Below the pieces are notes generated by a model. It was given only the letters and a program-made list of their open reading frames with translations. It did not search any database and was not told where the DNA came from. The position numbers and the translations under genes are program-made. A stretch of DNA of 58,358 bases from Thermoplasmatota archaeon (GTDB taxonomy: Archaea > Thermoplasmatota > B47-G6 > B47-G6B > 47-G6): positions 1-58,358 of the forward strand of contig JAPDJS010000010.1 in the NCBI GenBank assembly GCA_029258975.1, given 5' to 3'. Shown in pieces: positions 7,523 through 17,225 of this stretch. Position 1 is the stretch's first letter. Each line of letters opens with the position of its first letter.

Positions 7523-8191
7523 TCATTCTGGTTTCTTTAAGAGCATTTTGGCATCAACAACTACAGCTCCTTCTTCTTTAACGAATATTGGGTTTAGATC
7601 TAATTGATCAATAACAGGTTCTAATTTCCGTGCTAGCTCTGAAACTCTTAAGAGAATTTTTATAATAGCTTCTTTATCGACTTTAATACCACGGAAGCCT
7701 TCCAGCAATTTTCTACCTTTTATCTCTGATAACATTTCCTCAGCATCTTCTCTCGTTATTGGAATCACTCTAAATGTGACATCACGTAGGACTTCAACGA
7801 ATATTCCTCCAAGACCGAACATTATTGCTGGACCGAATGTTGCATCGTTTATTACTCCAACAATAACTTCAACATTCTTGTTTTCCATCTCCTCAACGAG
7901 AATCTTGGCATCTGGGAACTTCTCTTTAAATTCTCTTACAACAGCTTTTAATTCGTCCTTATCTTTTATATTTAGCCTTACGGCTCCAATGTCCGTCTTG
8001 TGAAGTATTTTTGGTGAGGATGCTTTTACTACCACTGGAAACTTAAGATTTAAGCTTTCAACTTCCCCTTCAGATTCTATGACTGCAAAGTTGGGAACTG
8101 GTATTCCATAGTTCTTAAGAAGTGTTTTCACTTCATGTTCTGCCAAAGCATTCCTCTCTTTTGCTATTTCAAAAATATCTTCAATCTTCAT
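7523..8191 (-). CDS. acdB: Acetyl/aryl-CoA synthetase (ADP-forming), beta subunit
   Basis: ATP-grasp subunit of the archaeal NDP-forming acyl-CoA synthetase, which makes ATP from acyl-CoA, ADP and phosphate. The 222-aa length matches the separate beta subunits of peptide-fermenting hyperthermophiles. Visible motifs are FPVVVKASSPKILHKTDIGAV (ATP-binding and His-containing loop, about residues 51-71), MFGLGGIFVEVLRDV near 124-138, and LDLNPIFV near the end. Its ATG overlaps the acdA stop (8188-8191). The position between acdA and iorAB suggests the aromatic acyl-CoA-preferring isoenzyme, an inference from context only. Confidence 0.92.
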   Translation of the reverse strand: MKIEDIFEIAKERNALAEHEVKTLLKNYGIPVPNFAVIESEGEVESLNLKFPVVVKASSPKILHKTDIGAVRLNIKDKDELKAVVREFKEKFPDAKILVEEMENKNVEVIVGVINDATFGPAIMFGLGGIFVEVLRDVTFRVIPITREDAEEMLSEIKGRKLLEGFRGIKVDKEAIIKILLRVSELARKLEPVIDQLDLNPIFVKEEGAVVVDAKMLLKKPE

Positions 8192-9597
8192 TCCTTCAAC
8201 ACCCCTACTCTCTTAAGATACTTACCACGCTCATAAAGAGTGCGAAGTGCCTTTACACCCCTCCATATACTTGGATAAACTGCTATTTGTCTCTTTTCCA
8301 TTTCCTTTATCATGTTTTGAGTATAAGTACCGCCAATAGAGACTACCACCATTGGCTTCTTTCCCTTCTTACTCCATTTCTCAACAATATCTACAAGTTT
8401 CTCTGTAACAAATGGTGTCTGAAAGAGTGCTAAACAGAGGATTCCATCAACATTTGGATCTTTATTCACGATTTCTAATGTTTTGTCGTATTGTTCATCC
8501 GTTACGTCGGCAGTCATGTCTACAGGATTGTTTACAGATGCGTATGGGACTAAAATTTCTCTTAATTTCTCTTTTGTTTCTTGTGTTAAATTGGCCATTT
8601 TAAGGCCAACGCCGCGATCGCCATATTGGCTTTCGATGTAGTCAGTAGCAATAACGCCATATCCTCCCCCGCTAGTAACAACGACTACATTTGGTCCCTT
8701 CATTGGTTTTTGATATGCCAACACCCTTGCAAAGTCTATTATCTCTTCTTCATCATATGCTCTTATGATCCCCGCCTGTTTGAACGCACCATTTACAACA
8801 GCATCACTACCTGCAAGCGATCCTGTATGAAGAGCTGCTGCAGTAGCTCCTCTAGACGTTCTTCCACCTTTTAAGACCACTATAGGTTTTTTCTTAGAAA
8901 CTTCCTTCGCTACCTCAAAAAACCTTCTTCCATCCTTTATACTTTCTAAATAAAGTGCTATTGCCTTTGTCTTTTCATCATCGCCAAAGTATTCTAGGAG
9001 CTCCACTTCAGATACGTCCATTTTGTTACCTATACTCACAAACGCAGAGATACCAACCCCGTAGTGGGCAGCATAATCCATGAAGGCCACTCCTGCTGCT
9101 CCACTTTGGGAAATATATGCAAACGACCCATCAGGAGGTCTAGGTGACTTCTCTCTGACAGTAAATAATGCGTCTAACTTTTTACCCGGGACATAAATGC
9201 CCAAACAATTAGGTCCTATAACCCTTGTACCTGTACCTTCAATAATCTCCTTAAGCATTTCCTCTAGCCTCTTTCCTTCTTCACCAGTCTCTCCAAAACC
9301 AGCTGAAATCACTACTACTGCTTTTACGCCTTTATCAACACAGTCTTTCAAAACCTGAGGGACTGCTGGGGCAGGAACGGCGATGATTGCAAGGTCAATT
9401 TCGTCTGGAACTTCTTTTATATTTGGATAGGACTTGTAACCCATAAACTCATTCATTTTTGGATTTATTGGATAAAGCTTAAGTCCACTTTCTGTAAGGT
9501 GTTTAAAAATGATACTACCAACTTTATTTGGATTTCTGGAAACTCCTATTACAGCAATGCTTTTAGGATCAAAAAATGGTCTTAGATCACTCCCCAT
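8188..9597 (-). CDS. acdA: Acetyl/aryl-CoA synthetase (ADP-forming), alpha subunit
   Basis: CoA-binding and succinyl-CoA-synthetase-like subunit, 469 aa. The N-terminus has the Rossmann CoA-binding opening (SIAVIGVSRNPNKVGS), followed by SQSGAAGVAFMDYAA and the phosphohistidine loop AAALHTGSLAGS, where the His is transiently phosphorylated. It is the first gene of the operon, with GGTGATG just upstream of ATG 9597. I see no strong TATA box in the preceding 245 bases, which otherwise hold no gene. In many archaea alpha and beta are fused or placed apart; here they are adjacent, separate and coupled. Confidence 0.92.
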   Translation of the reverse strand: MGSDLRPFFDPKSIAVIGVSRNPNKVGSIIFKHLTESGLKLYPINPKMNEFMGYKSYPNIKEVPDEIDLAIIAVPAPAVPQVLKDCVDKGVKAVVVISAGFGETGEEGKRLEEMLKEIIEGTGTRVIGPNCLGIYVPGKKLDALFTVREKSPRPPDGSFAYISQSGAAGVAFMDYAAHYGVGISAFVSIGNKMDVSEVELLEYFGDDEKTKAIALYLESIKDGRRFFEVAKEVSKKKPIVVLKGGRTSRGATAAALHTGSLAGSDAVVNGAFKQAGIIRAYDEEEIIDFARVLAYQKPMKGPNVVVVTSGGGYGVIATDYIESQYGDRGVGLKMANLTQETKEKLREILVPYASVNNPVDMTADVTDEQYDKTLEIVNKDPNVDGILCLALFQTPFVTEKLVDIVEKWSKKGKKPMVVVSIGGTYTQNMIKEMEKRQIAVYPSIWRGVKALRTLYERGKYLKRVGVLKE

Positions 9598-9842
9598 TAG
9601 TCATCACCTATATAGCACTGACTCCAAGGTCTAATCAACTAAATCTTAGGTTTAGGTTAAATGAATATCTAGTCCTTAGAGAACATATACCAAGCTTGTG
9701 AAAATTAAACAAAAGACATGTGGTTACTTTTGAAAAGATTTAGAAACATTGTAAAAAGCGCTATTTTAATAATACCACTGAGGAACTAACAGAAAAAGCA
9801 AAACTAATGAAGAATAAAAGAGATTAAAAAGGAGTAAAGCCG

Positions 9843-11480
9843 TTAGAACTCAGTCTCAGATTCTTCGCCCTCTGGACCCTTCTCTCCCTCTTTGCCTTTC
9901 TCTAGTGGTTTTGCGGCAATTACGTCATCAATCCTTAGGATCATTGTTGCAGCTTCTACAGCGCTGACAATCTCTTGTCTTGGGACTCTAATAGGCTCAA
10001 TTACGCCTTCCTCGAACATGTCTCCAACTCCGTCCTCAGTAGTAAAGCTTACACCGTAGCCGATCTTGTTCTCTTTGTGGGCAGTTCTTAGTTTAATAAG
10101 TGTATCAATAGGATCAAGACCGCCGTTCAATGCGAGAATCTTTGGAATTGATTCTAAAGCGTCTGCAAATGCCTCAATTGCCATTTGCTCTCTGCCACCG
10201 ACGCTAGCTGCATAGTCGCGTAGTTTCATAGCAAGCTCTACTGCTGTAGCTCCGCCTCCTGGCGTAATTTTACCGTCCTCAATAGCTGCAGCTACGACGC
10301 TTAGGGCATCATGAATCGATCTCTCGATCTCATCTACGACGTGCTCTGTACCTCCGCGGATGAGTATTGACACTGCCTTCTTGTTCTTTGCACCAATAAC
10401 GAATGTCATGTTGTCTTCTCCAATCTTGCGCTCTTCAACAAGCTCAGCCTCACCGAGATCCTCTGAGCTTAAGTCTTCAAGCTTAGTGACTATTCTTCCT
10501 CCTGTAGCCTTAGCTAGCTTCTCCATATCAGACTTCTTAACACGTCTTACTGCGTATATTCCAGCCTTAGCTAGGTAGTGTTGTGCAAGGTCGTCAATTC
10601 CCTTCTGACAGAAGACCACATTGGCACCTACAGCCTTTATCTTCTCTACCATTTCTTTAATGAGCATCTCCTCGCTTTCAAGGAACTTCTTTATCTGCTC
10701 TGGGTCTGTAATCTGAATTTCGGCGTCAAATTCTGTTTTCTTGACCTCAAGCGGTGCGTTGATTAATGCAATCTTTGCGTTCTTGACAACTTTTGGCATA
10801 CCAGGGTGTACGCGCTCCTTGTCAATAACAATACCATCAATGAACTCTGTGTCCTTTACACTACCGCCAACCTTCTTCTCAACTTTTACATTGTCGATGT
10901 CTGCTCTAATCTTACCGTCGACTTCTTCTACGATTGAGAGAACCGCCTTAACAACAAGCTCTGATAGGTAGTCTCTAAATGGGGCTGATTGCTTACCAGT
11001 CATTGCTGTTGTTGCAATCTTCTTAAGCATCTCGATGTCGTTCCTGTCTACAGGCTTGGCAACGCTCTCAAGTATCTCAAGTGCTTTGTCAGCTGCCAAC
11101 TTGTATCCTTCGATAATAGTCACTGGATGAATCTTTTGATCTAGAAGAGATCTTGCATTCTTGAGAAGTTCTCCAGCAAGTACTACGGCAGTAGTTGTAC
11201 CATCGCCAACAGCTTCATCCTGAGTCTTAGCAACTTCTACCATCATCTTTGCAGCTGGGTGCTCTACGTCGATCTCCTTAAGTATAGTAACTCCATCGTT
11301 AGTAATTACGACGTCTCCCATTGAATCCACGAGCATTTTGTCCATACCTTTTGGACCTAGAGTTGTTTTCACTGCATCTGCAATGGCTACTGCTGCAGCA
11401 ATGTTGTTCTCCATAGCTTCTCTTCCACGCTCTCTCCTTGTACCTTCCTTTAATATTAGTATTGGTTGTCCCGCAAGCAT
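9843..11480 (-). CDS. ths: Thermosome subunit (group II chaperonin)
   Basis: ATP-driven cytosolic chaperonin subunit forming the double-ring thermosome. The 545-aa product has the family signatures [25 protein letters not shown] (near residue 40), [16 protein letters not shown] and [10 protein letters not shown], and ends in an acidic tail (GEESETEF) rather than a GGM repeat. An upstream extension to 11549 is open, but ATG 11478-11480 was chosen: GGTGGTGG lies four bases before it and family members start with a LAGQP opening. A TATA-like TGATATAAAAAC lies upstream at about 11533-11545 on this strand. It is monocistronic. Only one thermosome gene is in the window; paralogues may exist elsewhere. 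Confidence 0.95.
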   Translation of the reverse strand: MLAGQPILILKEGTRRERGREAMENNIAAAVAIADAVKTTLGPKGMDKMLVDSMGDVVITNDGVTILKEIDVEHPAAKMMVEVAKTQDEAVGDGTTTAVVLAGELLKNARSLLDQKIHPVTIIEGYKLAADKALEILESVAKPVDRNDIEMLKKIATTAMTGKQSAPFRDYLSELVVKAVLSIVEEVDGKIRADIDNVKVEKKVGGSVKDTEFIDGIVIDKERVHPGMPKVVKNAKIALINAPLEVKKTEFDAEIQITDPEQIKKFLESEEMLIKEMVEKIKAVGANVVFCQKGIDDLAQHYLAKAGIYAVRRVKKSDMEKLAKATGGRIVTKLEDLSSEDLGEAELVEERKIGEDNMTFVIGAKNKKAVSILIRGGTEHVVDEIERSIHDALSVVAAAIEDGKITPGGGATAVELAMKLRDYAASVGGREQMAIEAFADALESIPKILALNGGLDPIDTLIKLRTAHKENKIGYGVSFTTEDGVGDMFEEGVIEPIRVPRQEIVSAVEAATMILRIDDVIAAKPLEKGKEGEKGPEGEESETEF

Positions 11481-11642
11481 AGTGCCACCACCAGCACCAT
11501 ATAGATTATACGTTTCTAACACCTCATGTTCTGTTTTTATATCACACAAAACGCTCTATAGTGGCATATTTTGCCCTATAAGCACCTAGGCATAATATTC
11601 AGTTTAAGAATAAGTAAGCACTTCTATAAAAACTTTTCGAAA

Positions 11643-12602
11643 CTACATAAGGCCTTTCTTGCGAAGAAGACTCAGGAACTTGTCTATATCAGTGATTTTG
11701 AGGATCTCCCTCACACTAACAATACCTACTCCCTTTGAAGTTTTCCTTGAAACATCGGTTGATGTGAACACTATAGGCAAATTGTCAGTTATTTCTGAAA
11801 TTATTTGCAATGTCGAAACAATAACTTCAGTATTACTCCTTCCCTTCTGAATCTTTCCAACTATACCAGAATTCACGTCTTCTAGCTCTTCGGTTGCAAT
11901 ATTGAGTGGATCTCTCCTAGACTCTGCAACTTCTAATCCTATCTCTAAGAGTTTTTTCCCAACAATACTCTCACAACGCTTTTCAACCTTGGGTTTTAGT
12001 TCTTGCCACTCTTTTATTATATCAATTCCTGAAATTATAGAAGTACCAAAGAGTTGAACTAGTTTTTCTGCAACATGAATGTCCGCATCCATGCCCCGTT
12101 CATACTCCATTATAGTCCTTCTACTCACATTACAAGCATATGCAACATTGCCAAGAGACATATTCTTTATCTTACGCATTCTTTTGAACTCTTCAATATT
12201 TATTCTTACGTAGACTCCACCTCTATTTGAATACGCCTTTGGAAGCTTGCCCAAGATATACTCAACAAATGTATTTAATGTTACCACTGGAATCATGTAT
12301 CGGGAATAAACGACGCCATCTAATAGAGGACCATACGCCGAATGGTCAGAGACAATTATGGGTATGGCATTTATCATAGAGGCTATAGAAATTAGATCTC
12401 GTCCTAAATCGCTTTTTATACTATCAACGTTTGATGCATATTTTACTAGGATGATGAGATCATCTCTTTTGGCTATAATATCGAATAAAGTACCTCTTAT
12501 GCCGCTTATCCTCACTGTTTCCCAACCCTCACTTTCTAATACATACTTAATTATGTCTATTGGATCTTCCACTGCTCTATAGTATTTCCTTAGAACGCTC
12601 AT
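11643..12602 (-). CDS. COG1395-type HTH transcriptional regulator
   Basis: Archaeal regulator of 319 aa. The N-terminal ~130 residues form a nuclease-fold-like domain without obvious catalytic residues. A helix-turn-helix of the Cro/CI type follows (FKRMRKIKNMSLGNVAYACNVSRRTIMEYERG, about residues 138-170, quoted here only by its ends: FKRMRKIKNMS and SRRTIMEYERG). The C-terminal ~120 residues are unassigned. It matches the archaeal 'putative HTH-type transcriptional regulator' family in size and order. It is divergent from the cobalamin adenosyltransferase gene, and the shared upstream region holds a 9-bp inverted repeat at 12624-12653, which may be its own operator. Targets are unknown. Confidence 0.8.
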   Translation of the reverse strand: MSVLRKYYRAVEDPIDIIKYVLESEGWETVRISGIRGTLFDIIAKRDDLIILVKYASNVDSIKSDLGRDLISIASMINAIPIIVSDHSAYGPLLDGVVYSRYMIPVVTLNTFVEYILGKLPKAYSNRGGVYVRINIEEFKRMRKIKNMSLGNVAYACNVSRRTIMEYERGMDADIHVAEKLVQLFGTSIISGIDIIKEWQELKPKVEKRCESIVGKKLLEIGLEVAESRRDPLNIATEELEDVNSGIVGKIQKGRSNTEVIVSTLQIISEITDNLPIVFTSTDVSRKTSKGVGIVSVREILKITDIDKFLSLLRKKGLM

Positions 12603-12623
12603 ACCTCAATACCTTGTTCTTGG

Positions 12624-12653
12624 AGAGTGTTTGTCATAGGATCGAAACACTCT
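12624..12653. promoter_or_regulatory. Candidate operator: AGAGTGTTT-N12-AAACACTCT
   Basis: A perfect 9-bp inverted repeat (12624-12632 and 12645-12653) separated by 12 bases. It lies between the start of the COG1395-type regulator (12602, leftwards) and a TATA-like TTATAAAG at 12660-12667 ahead of the adenosyltransferase gene (rightwards). The symmetry and the position just upstream of a regulator gene suggest autoregulation by a dimer. A transcribed hairpin is the alternative. Confidence 0.55.
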
Positions 12654-12719
12654 ACAGACATTATAAAGTTAACGAATGAATAAAAACATTATGAATGATC
12701 TAAAATTTCGGTGAGAATT

Positions 12720-13235
12720 ATGAAAAAAGGTATGATCCAAGTTTACACTGGGGATGGTAAAGGAAAAACTACTGCAGCATTTGGTCTTGCAATAAGGGCC
12801 AAAGGACGGGGATTTAAAGTTGCAATAGTCCAATTTATGAAGGGAATAGAGTATGGCGAGGTTATTTCTGCTAGGAAATTGGGTATAGACGTCTATCAAT
12901 TCGGCTCTCCCGAATTCGTAGATCCCAAAAAACCTAGAAACATTGATTTTGAGCTTGCTAGAAAGGGACTAAAAAAGGCTAAAGAGTTAATTTTTTCTAA
13001 AAATTATGACCTAATAATTCTTGATGAAATCAACGTAGCAATAAGCTTTGGTCTAATAGATAAAGATAATGTTATAGACATTCTTAAAAACAAACCAGAA
13101 AATGTTGAAATAGTCCTTACAGGAAGATATGCTCCAAAAGAGCTAATTGAAATTGCAGATTTGGTTACGGAGATGAGGGAAGTAAAGCATTATTTCCAAA
13201 GAGGAATAATGGCTAGAGAAGGTATAGAATACTGA
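12720..13235 (+). CDS. cobO: Cob(I)alamin adenosyltransferase (CobA/CobO/BtuR type)
   Basis: Transfers the adenosyl group from ATP to the corrinoid cobalt, making adenosylcobalamin precursors. A RecA-like P-loop protein of 171 aa: the P-loop is GDGKGKTTAAFGLAIRAKG near the N-terminus, then VQFMKG, and LIILDEINVAISFGLI as Walker B. The ATG at 12720 has GGTGA five bases upstream; a GTG at 12711 is the SD itself. It lies six bases before the GTG/TTG region of purA, so the two may share a transcript. No other corrinoid genes are in the window. Confidence 0.88.
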   Translation: MKKGMIQVYTGDGKGKTTAAFGLAIRAKGRGFKVAIVQFMKGIEYGEVISARKLGIDVYQFGSPEFVDPKKPRNIDFELARKGLKKAKELIFSKNYDLIILDEINVAISFGLIDKDNVIDILKNKPENVEIVLTGRYAPKELIEIADLVTEMREVKHYFQRGIMAREGIEY

Positions 13236-13250
13236 TGAGGGGTGTGTTTA

Positions 13251-14246
13251 TTGATAACCGTTATTGTTGGTGGATTTTTTGGAGATGAAGGGAAGGGAAA
13301 AGTAGCAGCATACCTAGGGGTACGAGAAGGATATTCTCTTGCCGTAAGAACCGGCGCTATTAATGCTGGTCATACAATATTCTATAATGGAAAAGAATAT
13401 AGATTTAGAGCACTTCCGTGCGCCTCTATTAAAAAAGATTTAGATGTTTTGATTGCTGCAGGAGCCCTTATAAGGCTAGATGTTTTCTTTGATGAGTTAA
13501 ACCTTATTGGAAGGAGAGAAGGTGTGTTTATAGATAAACAAACAGGAATAATCACAGAAGAGCACGTCAAAAAAGAGATGGAGGATGAATACCTCACCAA
13601 GAAAATTGGTTCTACACGCCAGGGCGTTGGTGCAGCAATGGCAGATAGAGTTATGAGAAGACTAAGATTAGCGAAAGATTATGAAGAGTTAGAGGACTTC
13701 ATTGTTGATGGAATTGAACTTATAGAGAGGCATAGGGATGGGGGCTCTATACTTATTGAAGGGACTCAAGGAACATTTCTTTCTTTGTATCATGGAACAT
13801 ATCCGTATGTAACATCTAGAGATACCACAGCATCTGGAATTCTCAGTGAAGTGGGGATAGGTCCAAAATATGTGGATGAAATAGTATTAGTCTTTAAATC
13901 GTTCGTAACAAGGGTCGGTGAGGGGCCTTTAGAAGGAGAGCTTCCTTTTGAGGAAGCAGAGAAACTTGGGCTTATAGAATATGGGACTGTAACTAGAAGG
14001 CCTAGAAGAGCTGCTAAATTTAACTTTAATTATGCAAAAAGGGCAATAAAACTAAACAGCCCAACAGTGTTAGCTATTACTAAAGTTGATGCTCTATTTA
14101 AAGACGCATATGGCGTTACTGCTTGGGAACAACTCCCGAAAAAAGCTAAAGAGTTTATTGAAACTATTGAAAGCGAGCTAGGAGTTCCAGTAAAGTACAT
14201 CAGTACTGGCCCAGAACTAGATCATATGGTGGTCCGCGAGGTATGA
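13251..14246 (+). CDS. purA: Adenylosuccinate synthetase, short archaeal form
   Basis: Condenses IMP and aspartate with GTP in AMP synthesis. The 331-aa product is the short archaeal version (bacterial PurA is about 430 aa). It retains GGFFGDEGKGK, NAGHTIFYNGKEY, the TRQGVGAAMADR loop, EGTQGTFLSLYHGTYPYVTSRDTTA and the GTVTRRPRR segment. TTG 13251 was chosen because GAGGGGTG ends six bases before it; a GTG at 13242 is open but is part of that SD. The stop overlaps tiaS by four bases. Confidence 0.93.
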   Translation: MITVIVGGFFGDEGKGKVAAYLGVREGYSLAVRTGAINAGHTIFYNGKEYRFRALPCASIKKDLDVLIAAGALIRLDVFFDELNLIGRREGVFIDKQTGIITEEHVKKEMEDEYLTKKIGSTRQGVGAAMADRVMRRLRLAKDYEELEDFIVDGIELIERHRDGGSILIEGTQGTFLSLYHGTYPYVTSRDTTASGILSEVGIGPKYVDEIVLVFKSFVTRVGEGPLEGELPFEEAEKLGLIEYGTVTRRPRRAAKFNFNYAKRAIKLNSPTVLAITKVDALFKDAYGVTAWEQLPKKAKEFIETIESELGVPVKYISTGPELDHMVVREV

Positions 14247-15577
14247 TTTACGTAGGAATTGACGATACAGACTCAATGAAAGGTATGTGCACGACGTTCA
14301 TTGCCTTAGAAGGTATCAAAAGACTAAGTAAGCTGGGCATACGTCCAATAAAATTTCCGAGGCTTGTGAGGCTAAACCCTAACATCCCCTGGAAAACTAG
14401 AGGAAATGGTGCTGTTTCAATATCATTTGCGAAAAACAATACTGAAAAAGTTCTAATTGGTTGCTGTGAAAACAAAGATATTTATACTACAGAAGATTCG
14501 TCCGAAGACATCATGGAAGATGTTTTTGATACGTTTAAAGATATTATTGAGGAATTTTCTATAAAAGAGGATCCTAACACAAGTCCTGGGCTTATTGTCT
14601 CGAAGCTGAGTCCTCCAGAAGAGTTTTATTGGAAGGGAGTAAGAGGAATTGTGGAATTAAATAATGTTAAAAAATGGCTAGCCAAGCAAAAAGATAATGT
14701 ATTATACAAAGAAATTAATGATGGGAGAGGTCTGATTGGAGCTCTAGCAGCTATCGCTTGGAAGCCAAATGACAAAACATTCGAGCTTTTAACATACAAA
14801 AGAAAAAATGATTGGCTAAAAAAACCTGATTTCGATAAGGATAGCGTTAAGCTTTTAGATAAATTATTGAAATGCACGTTTGATAACTTTGATTATGTAC
14901 AAGACTGTGCATGTATATTTCCCAGAGCACTCACACCTGTTCTATACGGTGTTCGTGGAGACTGTTATGAAGAGCTCTATAAAGCATTAAAAATTGTAAA
15001 AACAAACCTTCATATTTATGGATGGCTAATTTTTGAAACAAATCAAGGCACTGATGATCATATTATAAAGAAAACTATAAGGGAAATTAAAAGATTCGAA
15101 AGTGTGCTCATAAATGGCGAGGTTGCCTCAAAACCCAAAATTATTGAGGGTGGGCACGTAATTTTCAAAATATCTGATGGTACTGGTGAGATTTGGTGTG
15201 CAGCTTACGAGCCAACCAAGGGATTTAGAAAAATAATATTAGAACTTAATCCTGGAGATCTAATAAAGGTATGGGGAAGCATAAAGGAATATGAAAATAC
15301 CATAAACATTGAGAAGATCGAAATTATTCAAGTCAAAGATATTCTTAAAGAGCGTCCACCCATATGTCCTAAATGTGGAAAAAGGATGACAAGTCTCGGT
15401 AAGAACAAGGGATTTAAATGCAAAAAATGTGGACTAAAACTTCCAGAAAAGAAAAAGGAAATAGAAATTATTAAGAGACGTCTAAAACCCGGTCTTTATG
15501 AGGTACCTCCTATAGCTAGAAGGCATCTCTCAAAGCCAATAAAAAGAATTAAACAGAGGTGTTCCTGTGGCCAGTGA
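14243..15577 (+). CDS. tiaS: tRNA(Ile2) 2-agmatinylcytidine synthetase
   Basis: Attaches agmatine to C34 of the AUA-decoding tRNA-Ile, an archaea-specific essential modification. At 444 aa it has family length. It starts with YVGIDDTDSMKGMCTTF (kinase-like TCKD motif), has an OB fold in the middle (EVASKPKIIEGGHVIFKISDGTGEIWCAAYEPTKG region, about residues 292-325, cited by its ends), and a C-terminal zinc ribbon with CPKCGKRM and CKKCG near residues 375-395. The start overlaps the purA stop, and the end overlaps the DUF92 gene by 11 bases, so this is one operon. Confidence 0.93.
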   Translation: MIYVGIDDTDSMKGMCTTFIALEGIKRLSKLGIRPIKFPRLVRLNPNIPWKTRGNGAVSISFAKNNTEKVLIGCCENKDIYTTEDSSEDIMEDVFDTFKDIIEEFSIKEDPNTSPGLIVSKLSPPEEFYWKGVRGIVELNNVKKWLAKQKDNVLYKEINDGRGLIGALAAIAWKPNDKTFELLTYKRKNDWLKKPDFDKDSVKLLDKLLKCTFDNFDYVQDCACIFPRALTPVLYGVRGDCYEELYKALKIVKTNLHIYGWLIFETNQGTDDHIIKKTIREIKRFESVLINGEVASKPKIIEGGHVIFKISDGTGEIWCAAYEPTKGFRKIILELNPGDLIKVWGSIKEYENTINIEKIEIIQVKDILKERPPICPKCGKRMTSLGKNKGFKCKKCGLKLPEKKKEIEIIKRRLKPGLYEVPPIARRHLSKPIKRIKQRCSCGQ

Positions 15578-16280
15578 AATTTATATCGGAATAGCTATTG
15601 TTATCCTTCTAGGAGCCCTTTCATATATCACAAGAGCACTTACTATTGAGGGCATAGTTGCAGCTATAATATTAGGTGTCACTATTCTATTCTTTTCAGG
15701 ACTAAAAGGCCTAGCTATTTTAGTAGCTTTCCTAATTATTGCAAGTGGTGCTACTTTTATAGGAAAAAAGAGAAAAGAATCACTAAAAACTCTAGACTCA
15801 AAAGATTTCTTTGGGAGATCTGGATATAACGTTATGTCGAACGGAATTGTTGCCCTTTTAATCTCTCTTCTCTACTCCACACCTGCAGATTCTAATATAA
15901 TCAATATTGCATATGCTGCATCAATTGCAGGAGTCTTAGCAGATACTCTGGGGAGTGAAATTGGAACTCTCTCGAATAAGGTATACTTAATAACTAACTT
16001 TAGAAAAGTCCCTCCCGGAACAAACGGCGGGGTAAGTGTCCTCGGAACCTTGGCGTCATTGGGCGGAGCTGGGATCATTGGACTACTCTCCGTAATTTAT
16101 GGTGTAGATATATACAAAATAGTAGCAATTACACTTGGAGGATTTGTAGGATCCACTATAGACTCTATAGCGGGTGCAACTCTGGAAAATGCAGGAAAAA
16201 TTGATAAGGGTGGTGTAAATATTTTATGCAGCGCAAGTGCTGCTGGAACAGGCGTTTTACTATACCTCCTTTTGTCTTAG
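15567..16280 (+). CDS. DUF92 family membrane protein
   Basis: Integral membrane protein of 237 aa with about six to seven hydrophobic segments. It has the DUF92/TMEM19 signatures LADTLGSEIG (about residues 130-140), KVPPGTNGGVSVLGTLASLGGAG and GSTIDSIAGATLE. Plant and cyanobacterial relatives (VTE6) are phytyl-phosphate kinases, so a role in polyprenyl-phosphate metabolism is possible but inferred only from homology. The GTG start has GAGGTG five bases upstream inside the tiaS end. Its 3' end overlaps the convergent mptG-like gene by 21 bases. Confidence 0.85.
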   Translation: MASEIYIGIAIVILLGALSYITRALTIEGIVAAIILGVTILFFSGLKGLAILVAFLIIASGATFIGKKRKESLKTLDSKDFFGRSGYNVMSNGIVALLISLLYSTPADSNIINIAYAASIAGVLADTLGSEIGTLSNKVYLITNFRKVPPGTNGGVSVLGTLASLGGAGIIGLLSVIYGVDIYKIVAITLGGFVGSTIDSIAGATLENAGKIDKGGVNILCSASAAGTGVLLYLLLS

Positions 16281-17225
16281 TATCTTGGCACCAGTGTTTC
16301 TAGGAGTGGCACTCATCACTTGCGCTTCTATTCCCTCTTTTTTCAATTGTTGCATCACGATTTGCTTACATTTAATCAATTCTCTCTCAGAGTTCGCAAA
16401 ACCGTAAATCGTCGGCCCCCAACTACTTTGACCAATACCTCTAAACCCTGCTTCCCTCAAAATTTTGGCCACACCTTCACCTTCCTCAGAGGAAAACAGT
16501 CCGCCCTGGGCACTTTCATAATACTCTCCTATTTTTCTTTCTAATTCTTCTAATCCAGTTACAAACTCAAAAAAGTCCCTATGGATTACCGCAGGCAATA
16601 TTCTCAGAAAAGTTATCCTAAGCAAAGTATCTCGAAGCATATCTGAAGGTTCCCTAGGAATAAGTAACTCTGCCTCGTTTTCCTCAGAAATTTTTCTATT
16701 AGATTTCGGGACTACTAATATTACTTTCCACTTTCTTGGAAAAGAAATTCTAAGAATGGCTCTTGGATTTTTTTGTTTATAAACTCCTGAATCTACTATA
16801 AAGCCTCCTTTTAAGAAGCTCTCAACACCAATTCCTGAAACATTTTTTCTGCCAATCAATTCAAATAGTTCCCATGGACTCACCTTTATATTAAGTATCT
16901 CTGCCAAAATTTTGTTAACTGACATAAGGAGCTGTGTAGTTGATCCTAAACCTATGTGTCTTGGTATATAAGACCGTAACTCTAGAGAAATTTTATCTGA
17001 AATCCCAACTCGAGAAAGTAGTTTTTCTAACACTTTCTCGAGATAATTTCTATTTTCATCGTCATTACATATAATCTCAATTCTTTCTGATTTTTTTGCT
17101 ATAATATCATAAAAAGGCCTATCTATAGATAATCCCAAACCTCCAAATAGGATATCTTTAGAAACAATATTATAAAACCCCAAATGAATTCTTCCAGGAG
17201 CAATAATTCTAAGACTACCATTCAA
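16260..17225 (-). CDS. mptG: Beta-RFAP synthase-like protein (GHMP family)
   Basis: Related to beta-ribofuranosylaminobenzene 5'-phosphate synthase, the first committed step of methanopterin-type pterin synthesis. The 321-aa protein opens with IIAPGRIHLGFYN and has the GHMP-like IPRHIGLGSTTQLLMSVN (about residues 108-125), GRKNVSGIGVESFLKGGF and the C-terminal GIGQSSWGPTIYGF, all typical of the family. It follows the DUF1464 gene with an 11-bp overlap. Its 3' end overlaps the convergent DUF92 gene. A methanopterin-like C1 carrier is implied, but no other mpt gene is in the window. Confidence 0.85.
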   Translation of the reverse strand: MNGSLRIIAPGRIHLGFYNIVSKDILFGGLGLSIDRPFYDIIAKKSERIEIICNDDENRNYLEKVLEKLLSRVGISDKISLELRSYIPRHIGLGSTTQLLMSVNKILAEILNIKVSPWELFELIGRKNVSGIGVESFLKGGFIVDSGVYKQKNPRAILRISFPRKWKVILVVPKSNRKISEENEAELLIPREPSDMLRDTLLRITFLRILPAVIHRDFFEFVTGLEELERKIGEYYESAQGGLFSSEEGEGVAKILREAGFRGIGQSSWGPTIYGFANSERELIKCKQIVMQQLKKEGIEAQVMSATPRNTGAKILRQKEV

